The position numbers and the translations under genes are program-made. Positions 24,670-36,750 of a DNA stretch of 64,000 nucleotides are shown in pieces. This stretch comes from Zychaea mexicana. Taxonomy: Eukaryota; Mucoromycota; Mucoromycetes; Mucorales; Lichtheimiaceae. Position 1 is the first letter of the stretch. The number at the start of each line of letters is the position of its first letter. The notes under the pieces are model-generated. The model searched no databases. It was not told the DNA's origin and worked only from the letters and a program-made list of their open reading frames with translations. Location: positions 98,928 through 162,927 of the forward strand of contig NW_026516768.1 of the NCBI RefSeq assembly GCF_025766255.1. The letters run 5' to 3'.

Positions 24670-27600
24670 TGTATGTAGTGGTGGTAGTTGGATATATCGA
24701 CAAGAATCAATCATTTGAAGGTTGAAATATGTGTAGGGGTAGTAGAAGTATAAGAGGATGGGGTTTGTTCGTGTCGGGAAGGAAGAGAAAGGCTGCTGTT
24801 AGAGGAGAGAGAGAAAGGATCAGACAGAGTAAAGAAGAGAGAGGAAAGTTTGTTAAAGAAAAAAAGATGGGTTCGTTCAAATCTCCTGGTTTTATATAGA
24901 TTCGACAATAGGCAGTGCATTCAAAATTGACAAGGATGATCAGCAAAATGTTACACATTGCAGTTTCCATGTTTTCATATATTTACCTTTTGTTCTTTGC
25001 CCCCAGCCGAAAAAGCTGATCGAGTATCTCTCTTGCCTAGTAAGAAAAGAGCCGACAGGCTCTTTTTTGTTCCTTTCTTATTTACTTACACCATTACTCT
25101 ATACATCCACCGCCCCCTCCCCTCGCTTCATTTCCTATTACTATTCATAAGTTGGCACACACGCTCAAAGATACCATTTTCTTTTTGAGGGGACGAGAGT
25201 TCCATTATACAAGAAAAGGACTCGTTCGTCGATCATTTCTTAACCCCATCATCCCTCCACCTTTTTTTTATTCCGTTTTCCGAATCAGGATAATAAAGAG
25301 CAGGTTCTTGGCTATCACATAATATCGATACTATATCTTTTCTTTTTCGTGGCGCCCGCCCTGTCAATTGATCGGAAAAGGAGTAAATGCGTTATAGAAG
25401 AAGGACAGAGAGGCGATGGAGCAGTGAAAAAATAGCCTATCATCAGATTGAATTATGCCCAAGCAATAACAGCCTATTGAACAAAAAAGGGATGCTATTT
25501 TTGATCTGATCTTTCTCGCTCTTTCTCTTTGTGCGCACATTAATCTTTCTATTCTTTCAAACACAATGACATGCAGCTCGTTATATCCTATAACATGGTC
25601 TTTGCTTTACTCTACTACTATATACGGACTATAATGAAGAACCACACACCCCCTCGCAGCTTGTCTATGTAGATGTACGTCTTATTTCTCATCCCCCAAT
25701 TCTCCCTTTTAAAAAAGTCTACTTTGCATTATTCCAAAAACACATTGGGGATAAAGTAGTCCTATTGTGGGATCATACATAATGCCAACCTGCAAAATAA
25801 AACGTTCCTCATGGTCCAACAACGGTACATATGCATGTGCCAAGAACGAAAACAGTGAGAAGATTTGACGATTACTGCTAAAGTAGTTCATTCTTTTCTA
25901 ACGTAAAGGGCGGATCGAACACAGGTTATAACAATAGTAATATAAATAACATAGCGTCTCCATGTGGGGCAGCACAGAGAGAGAGAGGGTGAGCTCCGAT
26001 TGCAAGCAATAATACGACAGAGAGGAGCAGCAGGAGGGGTAACCATTGCAAAAAAAAGACTATATTGAAAATAAGGAAAGATATTTTTCCGAACTGCCAA
26101 GTTATTATCCGAGTAATAGTGTGGTTGGATAGAATGCGCTATTTGTTCCAAGCCATAATAGTTTAGGTGTCTTTGATTTGATGGTGGCGGATAAATAGTG
26201 TGTACGTGTCCGATCTTCTTTATGCATGAACAACAAGGAATCGTTCTTGTTCTCTTATTGCACTCGTGAATATATACAAGTGTACGAGTGTATAAGTGAT
26301 GAAGCGTGATTTGCGCCTATTGTGTTAGGCCCCTTAAGATAAGTCGCAAATGTTTTGCACATGAAAACGTTCTATTATTATTCTCTAAATCATAACTAGT
26401 GAAGAATATGTACACATCATGTATATAAGAAGAATCCTTTATGATCTTTTGTCCCATGGGAGCCTATACCAAAACTCAGTAGCTACCAGCTGTGCACATG
26501 CCCATTATGATCCATAGGACACATGGCAATTGGACGGATTTGATCGGGTGAATGCGAGAACAATAACGCGGGGTATCAATACACAGAGAATTACTGAATA
26601 AGAAAGAGAGTAAAGGGATCCGCAACCCCCAACCCCGTTTGGGGATAGAGATGTAGGGGTTGAACAGCGGGGGGTTAAGGTTTCTTTTTTTTTCTTTTGC
26701 GCCTGCTATGTTAATAGAAAGTTCTGATCCAATCCTGATTCGTCTCATCATTATCTTCAATGGTAAAACATCGGTGATATGTGTAAAGTGTGTTAATGTT
26801 CATTTTGTTGGTCATATGCTCTTTTGCCGATACAGGCTTGTTTTTTTTTTCTTTTAACAACATGATGGAAAGTAACTGACTTCTATTAAAAGATGAAGGT
26901 TGCGGGTGCCTGGCATGATGACAAGTGCAATTTATGTGTTAAATCAAAAGCAGATTTTGTTATTTAGTGTATGAAAGCTACATATAGGTTCGCTGATATG
27001 CACTGCCGCTGCACGCTTGACTGCTGTACGATGAAAATCAATGCATCTCTCTCTCTCTCTCTCGCTCTTTCGTTCCCTGTTAACAACTGTGAGAGAGTGT
27101 GAGATAATGAGGGGTGCTCGTGGCAAAAAAAGTGTCCAGATTTTTCACGCGCAAGACTAAATTTGAATTGCTGCACGTCCGTTTCTCTAAATGAAAGCAT
27201 CCATAAAATAAAAACATGAAACACAAAATGATGCTATTTCTTGCATGACTCTTGTGTAGCAACTTTTAACAACAACAACAACAACAACAACAAAAATACA
27301 ACCTCAACATCATCGTAGCGCAGCAGTAACTAGCAGTAGAAGAAAAAACAAGAAAAAGAGGCTGTCTTGTGTACAATGTATCGCTTTAACAAGAGAAAAA
27401 ATACCCATTTCGCTTTATCGTCTTAGCAGATCATACATGTGCACACGCGAAAGGTCTATCAGAAGAAGAGAGTTTGATATATGTAACACCAGCTTCCATT
27501 CATCCCCGGGATGCAGTCATATTTTTCAAAGCCAAGAGTTCGCATATAGTAGCTCTTTTCTTTTTGTTTTAGTTTATCGGGTCAAATTACCCTTGTGACA

Positions 27601-29029
27601 GGCACAACATGCACAAAAGCAAAATAAAACTCTTTGTGATGTTGTCTTTCTACAGTATTTCGTCATCACAGCACATTTCATGTTAAGGATCCTTAGCTTG
27701 TCGATTTCTTTTTGTATGTATAAGAAAATAACCCGATGTAATAGTACATGCCGACGAGGGACTAACTGATATGCTCAACATAAAGAGAAACAAAGAGATG
27801 TAGTTACAAACATTATAGAAGCGATTGACGCGCCAAAAGGCAAGGAGAACTTTGTTTTAGGGTGTGAGAGAAGGAGGAGTCTGGGGGAAAGGATGGTTGG
27901 GGCGAAGGTGTACTGAGCTATGATGTTGACGATGATGATGATCTAGTCTATAACAATTTGGATGAGATGCCCTTTTTCGTTCGTACTCAGTAATAGAACA
28001 GCTCCTTCTTAGAATAGCAGCACTGAACTTTGTTTATGTATACTTTATATCCTATCATTTCTCTCTCTCTGTCTCTCTGTATAAACATGCTAAGCCCAAT
28101 ATGTTATGTGAAGCGCAGCCAGCAGAAACACATATATCAGCTGGTCCAGTTTGCAATAAAATCGAAATGTCTTTTATACAATACATCTGCTGCATAAACA
28201 ACAGCAGTATTACTCTCCATATTTGTAAGAAAGAGTGACATTATTCTTACTTGATATGAAAGACAGATAGCGCGCATGCATAAATCATATACCCCAATGT
28301 GTTTATATGGATAGACAGACAAATCTAATTTGAACAAATCAATTTATGGTATGTTTGATACATCTCCGTCTTTGAGAATCATCATACATATAGTATTGAA
28401 TAACAATTCGTAATATGTGTGTGTATGCGACTTTGGGATATTATGCTCAAGCATCAATTACCACGGACAACAACACTGAAAACTCACAATTTTACAATAA
28501 GCTTGAAATGCTAAACGGGGGATGTAACAGAGGCCTGCGAAGGTTTTTGTATGTACAAAGCTCCTGATAAACGGAGGGAGGAGCAGAAAATGTTTTGTAC
28601 ATTAAATGAATACCAGTTAAACTTGTTGAATGTGAATCATGCCTGTTGTTCCTTCCTGGCCTCGTAAAACGTTTATATATCATCAATGTGAATCCTGTGC
28701 TTGATCTTGGGAGTTCTTAATACCACTTCGTTCATCTACTGTTGCTTCTTTTCAAAGGTGTTATTGATACTGCTATCGAGAAGGAATGCTTCCATGTTGA
28801 AAGTGGATGGCGCACAACAACATGTTGTTAGATGATATCCATCGTTCTGTTGTTATTGTTGTTGCTGTTGTCGTCGTTATCGTTAGCTGCGTATGTATAT
28901 CATATACCCATCGCTGTTACTTGTTCCAAGTTTGCATTTGTATTTATTTCATCAATTTCTCAGCCCGTACACGACGTTGTCGGTGAATGTCTAGTGTATC
29001 TGAAAGTTCGATGGTTGAGAGAGTCGTTA
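24670..29029. other. Long non-coding interval upstream of the homeodomain gene
   Basis: About 4.4 kb without a supportable gene. Contains a CT-dinucleotide run near 27046-27066, a CAA run near 27270-27294, GAT repeats near 27927-27943 and many poly(T) tracts. Short open frames lack motifs. Regulatory function for the homeodomain gene is inference. Confidence 0.5.
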
Positions 29030-29305
29030 GAGAATCCCCAGCAGACTCGCGAAATTTCTCGCTACTTTCCAAAGCCGCCAACATAGCAAGACCATAGAAA
29101 TGACATGAAATCCCAGCAGACTCGCTATTTTTCGGTCGCCAAATAAAATAATAGCGAGTCCGGTTGTCACTCACCATTTTGGCGAGGATCGACGAAAAAT
29201 TTAGCCAGTCCGCAAAATAGCGACAGCGATAGCGAGTCTGCTGGGAAAACAAACTCGCTAATTTTGTCGCGAAAATAGCTTTTAGCGAGTCTGCTGGGGA
29301 TGCTC
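29030..29305. mobile_element. PIF/Harbinger-like MITE, 276 bp, with nested inverted repeats
   Basis: Flanked by TTA on both sides (29027-29029 and 29306-29308), the target duplication of PIF/Harbinger elements. The 21-bp terminal repeats match at 20 positions: left begins GAGAATCCCCAGCAGACTCG and right (reverse complement) begins GAGCATCCCCAGCAGACTCG. A second, inner inverted pair of the same CCCAGCAGACTCGC core occurs near 29110-29130 and 29226-29246, and AAATAGCGA-like words fill the middle. An open minus-strand frame across it is a by-product. Confidence 0.87.
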
Positions 29306-29880
29306 TTAAGCTGAACTGAAAAACATGATCAAACTCAGTGTGATAATGCAAACAGTTCCCGATATAAGCCAATTGGCAAGCGAAGTCATCTTAATGACAT
29401 AGAACTGTGTTGTGGCATATAGAATTGTCTCAATGCTCTCTCGTGAGCTTCATCATTGAGATCATTGGAGCGTAGATAGAACTAGTAGCAGCAAAATTAC
29501 TATCAGTTATCCCTGCCAGTATTCTTATTGAATGCGGTTGTACTCATCATTGTACTGTACCACTAAATACAAATGGGGACCATAGCCTCACTCTTTACCA
29601 TTATCCACAGGCGTGGTAAAATGGCACCCGTGTAACGCACCCCTGGCCTTTGACACTGCTGCCTAATGCAACTGTTGCTGCGGTATAAAGTTGACCGCAG
29701 CAGACATCACCGGTTGTTGCCATGTTGAGGAATACATGGTAGTGTAGGATGCTGCGCCACGGGGCACACGTAGTGTATATAACCAAAGGCATCTAGTGGT
29801 ATGATTTTCTTTATCCTTTATTCCAATCACCCTGTTCTCACAACATATTTCTCTCCTCTTCACTTTGCAGAAGCACAACC
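29306..29880. promoter_or_regulatory. Promoter region with a perfect CGG-N11-CCG palindrome
   Basis: Between the MITE and the ATG at 29881. At 29676-29702 a perfect 9-bp inverted repeat TGCTGCGGT / ACCGCAGCA with a 9-nt spacer contains CGG-N11-CCG, the spacing of Gal4-type zinc-cluster factors. A TATA-like GTATATAA lies near 29774. A good 3' splice signal (TTTGCAG) ends at 29870, so a 5'-UTR intron is possible. Confidence 0.4.
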
Positions 29881-30751
29881 ATGGCACCTATTAATCAGAA
29901 ATCCGTTATTACTTCCTCTCGTGACGTTCCCTTAATGCAATGTTTCCACGATGACGCGAGCAGACGATCGCAGCCCCCCGCGTGCTACAGTAGCAACGAT
30001 TGTGGAACTAGTGGTGGCAGATGGCGTTGCAGTAGCAGCAACAGAAACTACCTCAACCACGCTAGTTTCGAGCGTAGATGGTGCTGGTGGTACTTTGAGG
30101 AAGAAATCAGTTGTCAGTGAAGACGGCAGCCACCACCACCTGTGCTTGTCCTACCCGGACATGTCGATCCACGTTGCACGCCATACTTTGCTTGACTTTG
30201 TGTCCACCTTACGCCATCGTCCCGACGCATCCATGATTGTAGTTGCCAACATTGACGTCCATGGCAACTATATCGACTTTGGCTTACCATCGCAGCGCGT
30301 TTTATGCACACCGAACGCCGGAGGACCGAGTATCATGAGCGAGGCCATGTCCGCCGAACTCATTGACCGGTTGGTAGGGATTCGCAACTTATTGACCGAG
30401 ACAGAAGTCCAATACACGACCAAGGGCCCCATTACCGATTATGCATGCTACTCTGTGTCCACGTCGCAAGCACTCGGTGTTTCTGTTACACGTGCCATGG
30501 CATTTGGTCGCCGGTTCACGGCTCGCGATGCTATCCGATTGATGAAGAAAAAGATCAACGGTATCAACAAATCGACAAAGACGGTGTCCAATTACAAGTT
30601 TGAGCGACAGATCCTGCATGTCTGGGCAGCCACAGGTACAGACGCTGCCATTGTGCGGCGTGCTTGTGCAAAGATACCTGACCACATACGAAATAATACC
30701 ATCATACTTATCACCACTATTAATATGGATTCTGTTTTTGCAAGTAATTGA
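29881..30751 (+). CDS. Conserved-looking protein of unknown function
   Basis: I do not recognise the family. The body is open from 29951 to the stop at 30751, but the best start context is ACCATGG at 29881 in another frame. A 70-nt intron 29921-29990 (weak donor CTC/GTGACG, acceptor GCTACAG) joins the two in phase, giving about 266 residues; otherwise translation starts at 29951 or 30162. The core contains MSIHVARHTLLDFVSTL, MIVVANIDVHGNYIDFGLPS, VSTSQALGVSVTRAMAFGR and a basic stretch DAIRLMKKKINGINK; no signal peptide or membrane segment is seen. Codon use is GC-rich and clearly coding. It converges on the WBP11-like gene, with only 56 bp between stops. Confidence 0.7.
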
Positions 30752-30807
30752 ACTATTACCATTATTATTAATATGATTTTTGTAAAAAAACACAAAAAAT
30801 AAATTGT

Positions 30808-32551
30808 TTATTCGTTCTGCTGTTCATCATCATCTTCTCCTACATCAGGCGTAGCATTGACTGTAGGTCGTGCGGCTTTGGGTAATGCAGCTACTCGTTT
30901 GTTAACAGCTTGTTTTCGTCGTAGAGCTGCAGGTACAAAACTCAATAATTCTTTCTGTAAGTCACGAAGTTTTGGTTCAGCAGAAATCGTCGCAGCCGCT
31001 GTTGTTGCTGGGGATGGTTTTGGAGCAGGTTTAGGTTGTTCTGACGCTTCATCATCTAGTAGCGGATCTTGCTGTGGTTGTCGCTGTGGTCGTGGTGGGC
31101 GCTGATTGGGTCTAACAGACCTGTTGGCAAAATAAGGTGGCGGTGGAGGGCGTGAATACATATGAGGAGACCCTTGCATGAATGGAGGACGTGGGTGATG
31201 TGGCATTCCTGGCGGCGGGGGCGGTGGCGGCGGCATTCTTGCATGCATCGGTGGGCGTCCTGGAGGAGGAGGTGGTGGTACCATCATACCATAGCCCATT
31301 GGTGGCATTCCGTAAAAGTGTGGTGGTGGTGGTGGTCGTTGCATTGGAGGAAATGGTGGAGGTGGAGGTGGAATAGCTGGAGGCGGTGGCGGTGGTCTTG
31401 GATGCGATACTGCCTGTAATGGCGCAAGTTGCGTTTGGAAAGGCCGTGGCGGCGGTGGGCCTTCAGGTAACGGAATGTCGTCATCGCTATCTTCCTCTTC
31501 TTGTTCTTCTTCAGCTTTTGCTGGTGGTGGCGGCAGAGGCGAGACTGCTGCAACTTGTGATGTTGGTGCTGGACCTTCAGGAAGTTCAATGTCATCATCA
31601 TCCTTCTCCTCTTCGTCATCCTCAACCTTACGCTCTTCCTGTTCATTTTTGCCGGTGATCTCATCAGGAACGTTCTCAGCTTCAGACATATCAGAGTCGC
31701 TTTCATTAGAAGACGAATCGCTCATATCGGTATCGGATGAGGATGTGCTTTCATCGTCAGAATCACGCTTGCTTCCTGATCCTTTAGATTCTGAACAGAT
31801 TTATAGGTTCAGCGAATGATCATCCAGACAAATTGTAGAAGGGTGTGTATTACCTTTGATTTTGACGGGTACAAATTTGTTTGTCTTTGGATCGTACACC
31901 ATCTTTCGAGACTCTTGCTGTTGCTGTTGCTTTTTCTGTCGTTCAGCCAATGCCGCTTGTGCACTACACGGAAAGGATTATGAGCGCCTTTCATTGTAAA
32001 GAAAATCATGCACATTGCTGTTCTTCTTTCGCTTACCTTGTCAGTACAACGCCTTGCGACTTTTTAGCTTTTTCGACCTTTTGCAGCTCCTCCTTTAACT
32101 GAGCCAGCCGCGACTGTGCATTTTTATCCAACTGTGCATGACGAGCTGTTAAACGTGAGCATAATGATTTCCTTTCTGATCTGTCGTTTTTTTTTCTCTT
32201 TCTCGACTTCAGTAGATACTTGCCTTGATTCTCTAATCGCTGAATATCACCCTTGATCTGTGCAGTGTCTCTTTTTGAAAGTGCTAATTCTCGAGCTCGT
32301 TTACGATCTTCTTTGTTCTATTTCAACCATAGATAGCTTAATTTGTTGATCGCCTTTTTTTTAAATCAAAGGATCTCTATTAATACCTTTTTAAGCTCGC
32401 GTTTACGTTGTTTTTTACCTAATCATAATAAAAGAGACAATATGAGTTATACACAATAAGATCGATACAATGACCTATTCAAGTAAAAGAATTAAAAGGG
32501 ATCATTACGTAAAGCATCGGCTGGATTGATGGCTCTTTTGGATTTTGCCAT
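30808..32551 (-). CDS. WBP11: WBP11-like pre-mRNA splicing factor
   Basis: Nuclear protein that binds WW-domain splicing factors and PP1 in animals. Exons: 32551-32509, 32418-32387, 32317-32224, 32145-32037, 31963-31854, 31790-30808; 456 residues. The basic N-terminal Wbp11 domain reads KSKRAINPADALRKKQRKR, ELKKNKEDRKRARELALSKR and then a coiled coil. VYDPKTNKFVPVKIK follows, then acidic S/D/E tracts. Two LPEGPAPTS/LPEGPPPPR motifs precede a long polyproline region (PPPPPPPPG-type WW ligands). The C-terminal helix LRDLQKELLSFVPAALRRK matches the family's end. The intron 32223-32146 starts GCAAGT (GC-AG). The fungal protein is shorter than the animal one, as expected. Confidence 0.93.
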
Positions 32552-32717
32552 TTTGGAAAGAGAATGGAATTAGGCTCAACCGACAGCACTGGCTTCCAAA
32601 TATAATGCACACGCTCCTTAAAAATTGAATCAGATAGCAACACATGTATCGTCAAAATGTAAGGTAACTAAATAGTAACGACAGACTTTATTGTAATGAT
32701 CAGATGGCTTTTTTTTT

Positions 32718-33752
32718 CTACTTTGAGACACGAGTCTTTTTCCATTGAGTGTTCACAGCCATCAACGAGGTAATCGCACTATAAGAATGTCCAGATGTTA
32801 AACACGTTCCTTTGTGGTACACTCTACCAACCATAAAAACTTACCCAGCGAGGCCAATAACCCCTTCGTCGACCGGCAACCAGCCGAGGTTTCCAGAAGG
32901 AATGATGATATCGACTACGTCTTGAACCAGTTGATACGAATTCGAGTTAATCTCTCTACGTTGGCAAAAAAAAAAGAAATGATTGATCAGCATCTCAGCT
33001 CTGTTTGCCACAAGTATTAAGTATTGCCACTTTACTTGACCAGCTGCTTCTCTTGCAGATTCAATTCCGGGTCTCTCTTTCCTTCCAAGTGTCTCTTGCT
33101 TTTCTCCAGCATAACTGCCTTAACATTCAGCAAACGAAACTTGTACAGGCTTGCCAAAATGGATGCAAACAAGCTGATAAACCAGCATTTCCATCCGAAC
33201 TTTTGGATCTTATCAACGTTCTTGGGTTTGTAGAAACCAATAGCAGTTGTCTGTATATGTATGAAATGTATTATTTTCCCATCGTCATTGTTATTGTTAT
33301 TGTTCGTTGGCTCACCCACGTAAACATAACCATACTTAGTTAGGTAATCATATGGGTCCCACCAGCATCACCCACCCAGCAGCACTCTCCCCTTCAATTA
33401 TTTATATAAAGATAATACTTGCCAATACAAAGACTTCAGAGCAGTAGTAGAGCGCGTTGCTCAAGTGCTTCACCACCGCAGTCAGACGAACAACCTCGTC
33501 GGACGAGCCTAAACTATGTACAGCTGTTTGGACAAACTCGATCGGTTTGAAGAGACGGAAGAACTTGCGTCCGTTACCAATATGTTGCTTCAAATCGTTC
33601 CAGCGTTGTGAAGAGCTCTGTGGAGCGCCTTGGCGTAGCAGGTAAAATGCATAAAAGCGTGCAAAGTATTGAATGAAGCGACAAAGCTTTTCACGACCCG
33701 TGGTGGTGCCCAAAAAGTTGTTTACAGAAGTGACCTGAGCGTTCAAGGACAT
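32718..33752 (-). CDS. PEX11: Peroxisomal membrane protein PEX11
   Basis: Elongates the peroxisomal membrane before fission. Exons: 33752-33423, 33250-33036, 32955-32845, 32778-32718; 238 residues, the usual length. Family blocks: NNFLGTTTGREKLCRFIQY with the amphipathic helix following, then FRLFKPIEFVQTAVHSL, TTAIGFYKPKNVDKIQKFG, and a C-terminal membrane segment IIIPSGNLGWLP...DEGVIGLAG, ending TQWKKTRVSK. The first intron (33422-33251) has a GCAAGT donor; no GT donor gives the correct frame here. The gene lies 166 bp from the WBP11-like start, in the same orientation. Confidence 0.95.
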
Positions 33753-34080
33753 ATCTCTTATCTGGCTAATTACGTAGTGGTAGTAGTGATAGAGGAAAGA
33801 TGTTAAAGGGGAGGAACAAGAGAAAAGAGAGGGGAGGGGAAAGAAATAAAGAAGGGAGAGAGAGATGCGTTCAAGGGGTAAAACAGGGCTACTGCCGAAT
33901 GGCGTATTAATTATATAAGGTTATTAGTGGGCAAACACACAAGGCCGTCACAACAGATATGCAGAAAGAACAGCTGCATTGCATCAAACGTTTTTTTACA
34001 TACTTTATTACACAGTAAAGAGAGAGATAATATGGAGAAAACTAACGCTAAAAAGGTTTGTGAGGATGATAAAGAAACGT

Positions 34081-35657
34081 TCAAAGATTGGCCTTCTGCT
34101 TATAGAACTTGGTTCTCCAAGTCTCTAACAGCAAAGCCAAACGATCGATACTATGTTGGATCTGTGCTTGTGTCTGGACTTGTGATTGTTGCAAGTAGTT
34201 GCGGATGTTATCCAAAGCATGGTCGACATTCGCCTTGGTCAGCGACTTCTGATCAGTGAAGGTCTTACTCAAATAAGACTGAATCCAGTTGACCTGCGCC
34301 TCGGTGTAGCCCATCTGCCGATACGCTTCGTTCTCCTTGTCCTTCCAAAAATGGGCAAACGAGTCGCGCCATGTTGCAGCTGTGTCGGTGGCCTGAGCCT
34401 TGACGGATTCGAACGAGGCACCGGCGGCATCTGTGGCCTGGGCAGCAGCGTGTTGGGCGGATTCCTTGGACCTGTAAGCAGCAGCGGATGAAGCCTTCCA
34501 GTCATCTGTAACAGAGCCCACGGCAGCACGGATGGTGGCATAGGCCGAGTTATCTGCATACGGATCGGCAGGATCTCCCATGATGGGGGTCAAGTAGGAG
34601 CGAGCCTTGCCACAGATGGCAGCCCACCAATTATTGACATAGTCCATGGTGTCGTAGCCAGAGTCCTTGATCTTCTGGGACATGTCCCCAGCCCACTGTT
34701 GCGACTGGTCGGCCTTGTCACCGATATAGTCCATGGCAAACAACTTGTAGCCATTCACATCGGTTTCAAGCGAATGCATCACGTGCTTGATTTGATCCTG
34801 CGTCAAGTCGCCTTGCTTCTTCAGCTCGTGCTTGAACTGGTGACGCCAGTGCTTATCACCCAGCTTGTTAATATCGCGGGTCGACTCCATGGAACGGCGC
34901 AACTGGCGGATGACGTTGTCTGTTTGGGCTTCGGTCAACTCGGCAGATCGCTGGAGACGGTCTTGCACACCACTCAGCCAGCGGTTCAAAGAAGCAGCAG
35001 CGTCATTGGACTTGCGAGTAAACACACGCTGGTACCAGGCGGTGTTTTCCTGGAACGAGGATGCCAAGTCATTGTAGATTTCGCGCCACTGTGCTTCGGT
35101 GACAATCCTTTTCTTGGTAAGATCGCGCTCGATGCTGCCAAGCGACTGCAACACTCGGTCACGTGAGAGCTGGCCTTGGAGTTCAAGTTGTCGAAGACGG
35201 TGCTGGACCGTGTCGATCACAGTTTCCATATTGGTTTCGGAAATACCCTTTTGCTGTTCAAGCTTGATCTTTAGTCCAGACAAAATGTGATCGATCTTGG
35301 CACCGAAGATTTCAGCGTTGGCGGCAGCGGCGTCTTTGTAGTACTTGACCGTGTCTACAATGGACGGGTCGCTTTCCTTGTATGGGATGTTGTATTTGTC
35401 CAAAAAGTCGTAGTATTGTTCTTTGGTCCATGAAGCGATGTCGTCAGTCACCACTACAGTTTTATTTTTTTTAAGTCAGTAAACATCACGTCCTTCATAT
35501 AATCTCTTCTTCTCTTTCTTCGCGATCTGTATCGTTCTTTTCATCATCTAAGAAACGAGAAAGGGTATTTACATCTTGCGGATGTCGTTGAAACGAATAC
35601 ACCAAGACAGACTGCTGCCACAATGGCAAGCAGCAAACACTTGCGTAGCAATAGCAT
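34081..35657 (-). CDS. Ish1-domain secretory or nuclear-envelope protein
   Basis: Two exons: 35657-35573 and 35453-34081; 485 residues. Exon 1 encodes an N-terminal signal peptide (MLLLRKCLLLAIVAAVCLGV). The mature part contains repeated Ish1/HeH-type helical modules, each beginning with W-x-x-x-x-x-x-x-L, for example SWTKEQYYDFLDKYNIPYKE near the start, then further repeats around ITEAQWREIY-, HWRHQFKHEL- and YTEAQVNWIQ-like segments. Fission yeast Ish1 is a stress-induced nuclear-envelope protein and budding yeast Msc1 is similar; localisation here is inferred. A heat-shock-like TTCCAGAA lies upstream at 35815-35822. No HDEL or membrane anchor is seen. Confidence 0.85.
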
Positions 35658-36750
35658 TATTATTATGAAGGATTAAAAGATGAGAAAAAAGAAAAGAAAG
35701 ATGTGATATAACAAGGGTGTGTTCGCTCAAATGCCATTTTGTAGACAACCCCCAGTTAAAGAAATTTCGGGGGAGTGGGTTATGTCCGTATTCTATCTCG
35801 TCATTATTACGTCGTTCCAGAAATGACGTTTGAGGAATGTCGTAGATCTGTTGCGCGACTCGACATGCCACTCTTGACTCCATCTTGTCTATGAGCAGAA
35901 GCTACTGGTATGGCTTGAGTTCTCTATTGCTTCTCACCTGTTGAAGAAGAGTGTAGAGTGTGGCATTAGAAAAATTCAAGGCTTCGGTTTTTCGTGGGTG
36001 AACCACAATAGCAGGAAACGTTTGCATCAGTCTATTGAGGCTCCGCATAACTTTTGTTGCATTAACGGCGATCTCCCAAAATCAGCCTAGTTAACATTGA
36101 CAGCTCTCTATGCTGTTTCACCAACATATCGATAAAGTCATCTAATGGTCATGCTTTATTTATTGCCACAGTAGAATAAGCCATAATAAGCTGTTGTTTG
36201 CTTGTATACAGCTCACCACTTTCAGTAGTGCTCATTAAATTGACTTATTTCATCATAAGCATTCATACCCCCTGCTAGTAGTATTTTATAACTTGAAATA
36301 TAATACAGGTGATCTAACTGACAATCCATTACAGTATATGACAAATTTATGATACTGTATGCACCTAATAACTTGGTTCCCCTACAGTATAAGACATCAT
36401 TACAATACAAGGCTGATCAGATGGTGGTGACAAGAGCTGTGCTGGATTCTAGTAGGATCCAGAATAAGCCAGCACACGTGATGTCGTCTTGGGCAACAAT
36501 ACACTACTTGTCTTTCTGTTTTCTATTATATCAACAAGATATTAATCTCCTCGCTCGATCGTGGATAAAAGAGAAATCAAGACGTAGATATAAATTCAAT
36601 ACAGAAACTGACGTGTAATTCGCTTTTACTAGGAAGCAGATGTTTTAATGTTGATATTGAATTCACAAAAGGGCTCATAGTTGTTCTGAGAGATGGACGT
36701 AAACTAATGGGCATATATAGATCCTTTGATTGATATGCTTCCATTATATA
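35658..36750. other. Intergenic region with a perfect-stem hairpin
   Basis: No gene seen. At 36438-36476 TGTGCTGG pairs with CCAGCACA, and ATTCT with AGAAT, leaving a short bulge and 10-nt loop. The surrounding DNA is AT-rich. Confidence 0.5.

Noticed and set aside
28944..29372. 142-codon minus-strand frame
   Set aside because: It runs straight across the PIF/Harbinger-like MITE and its terminal repeats; an open frame by chance.
31162..31658. Several plus-strand frames rich in W, R, V or L
   Set aside because: Antisense to the proline-codon-rich region of the WBP11-like gene; composition artefacts.
34699..35166. 155-codon plus-strand frame
   Set aside because: Antisense shadow of the Ish1-domain gene.
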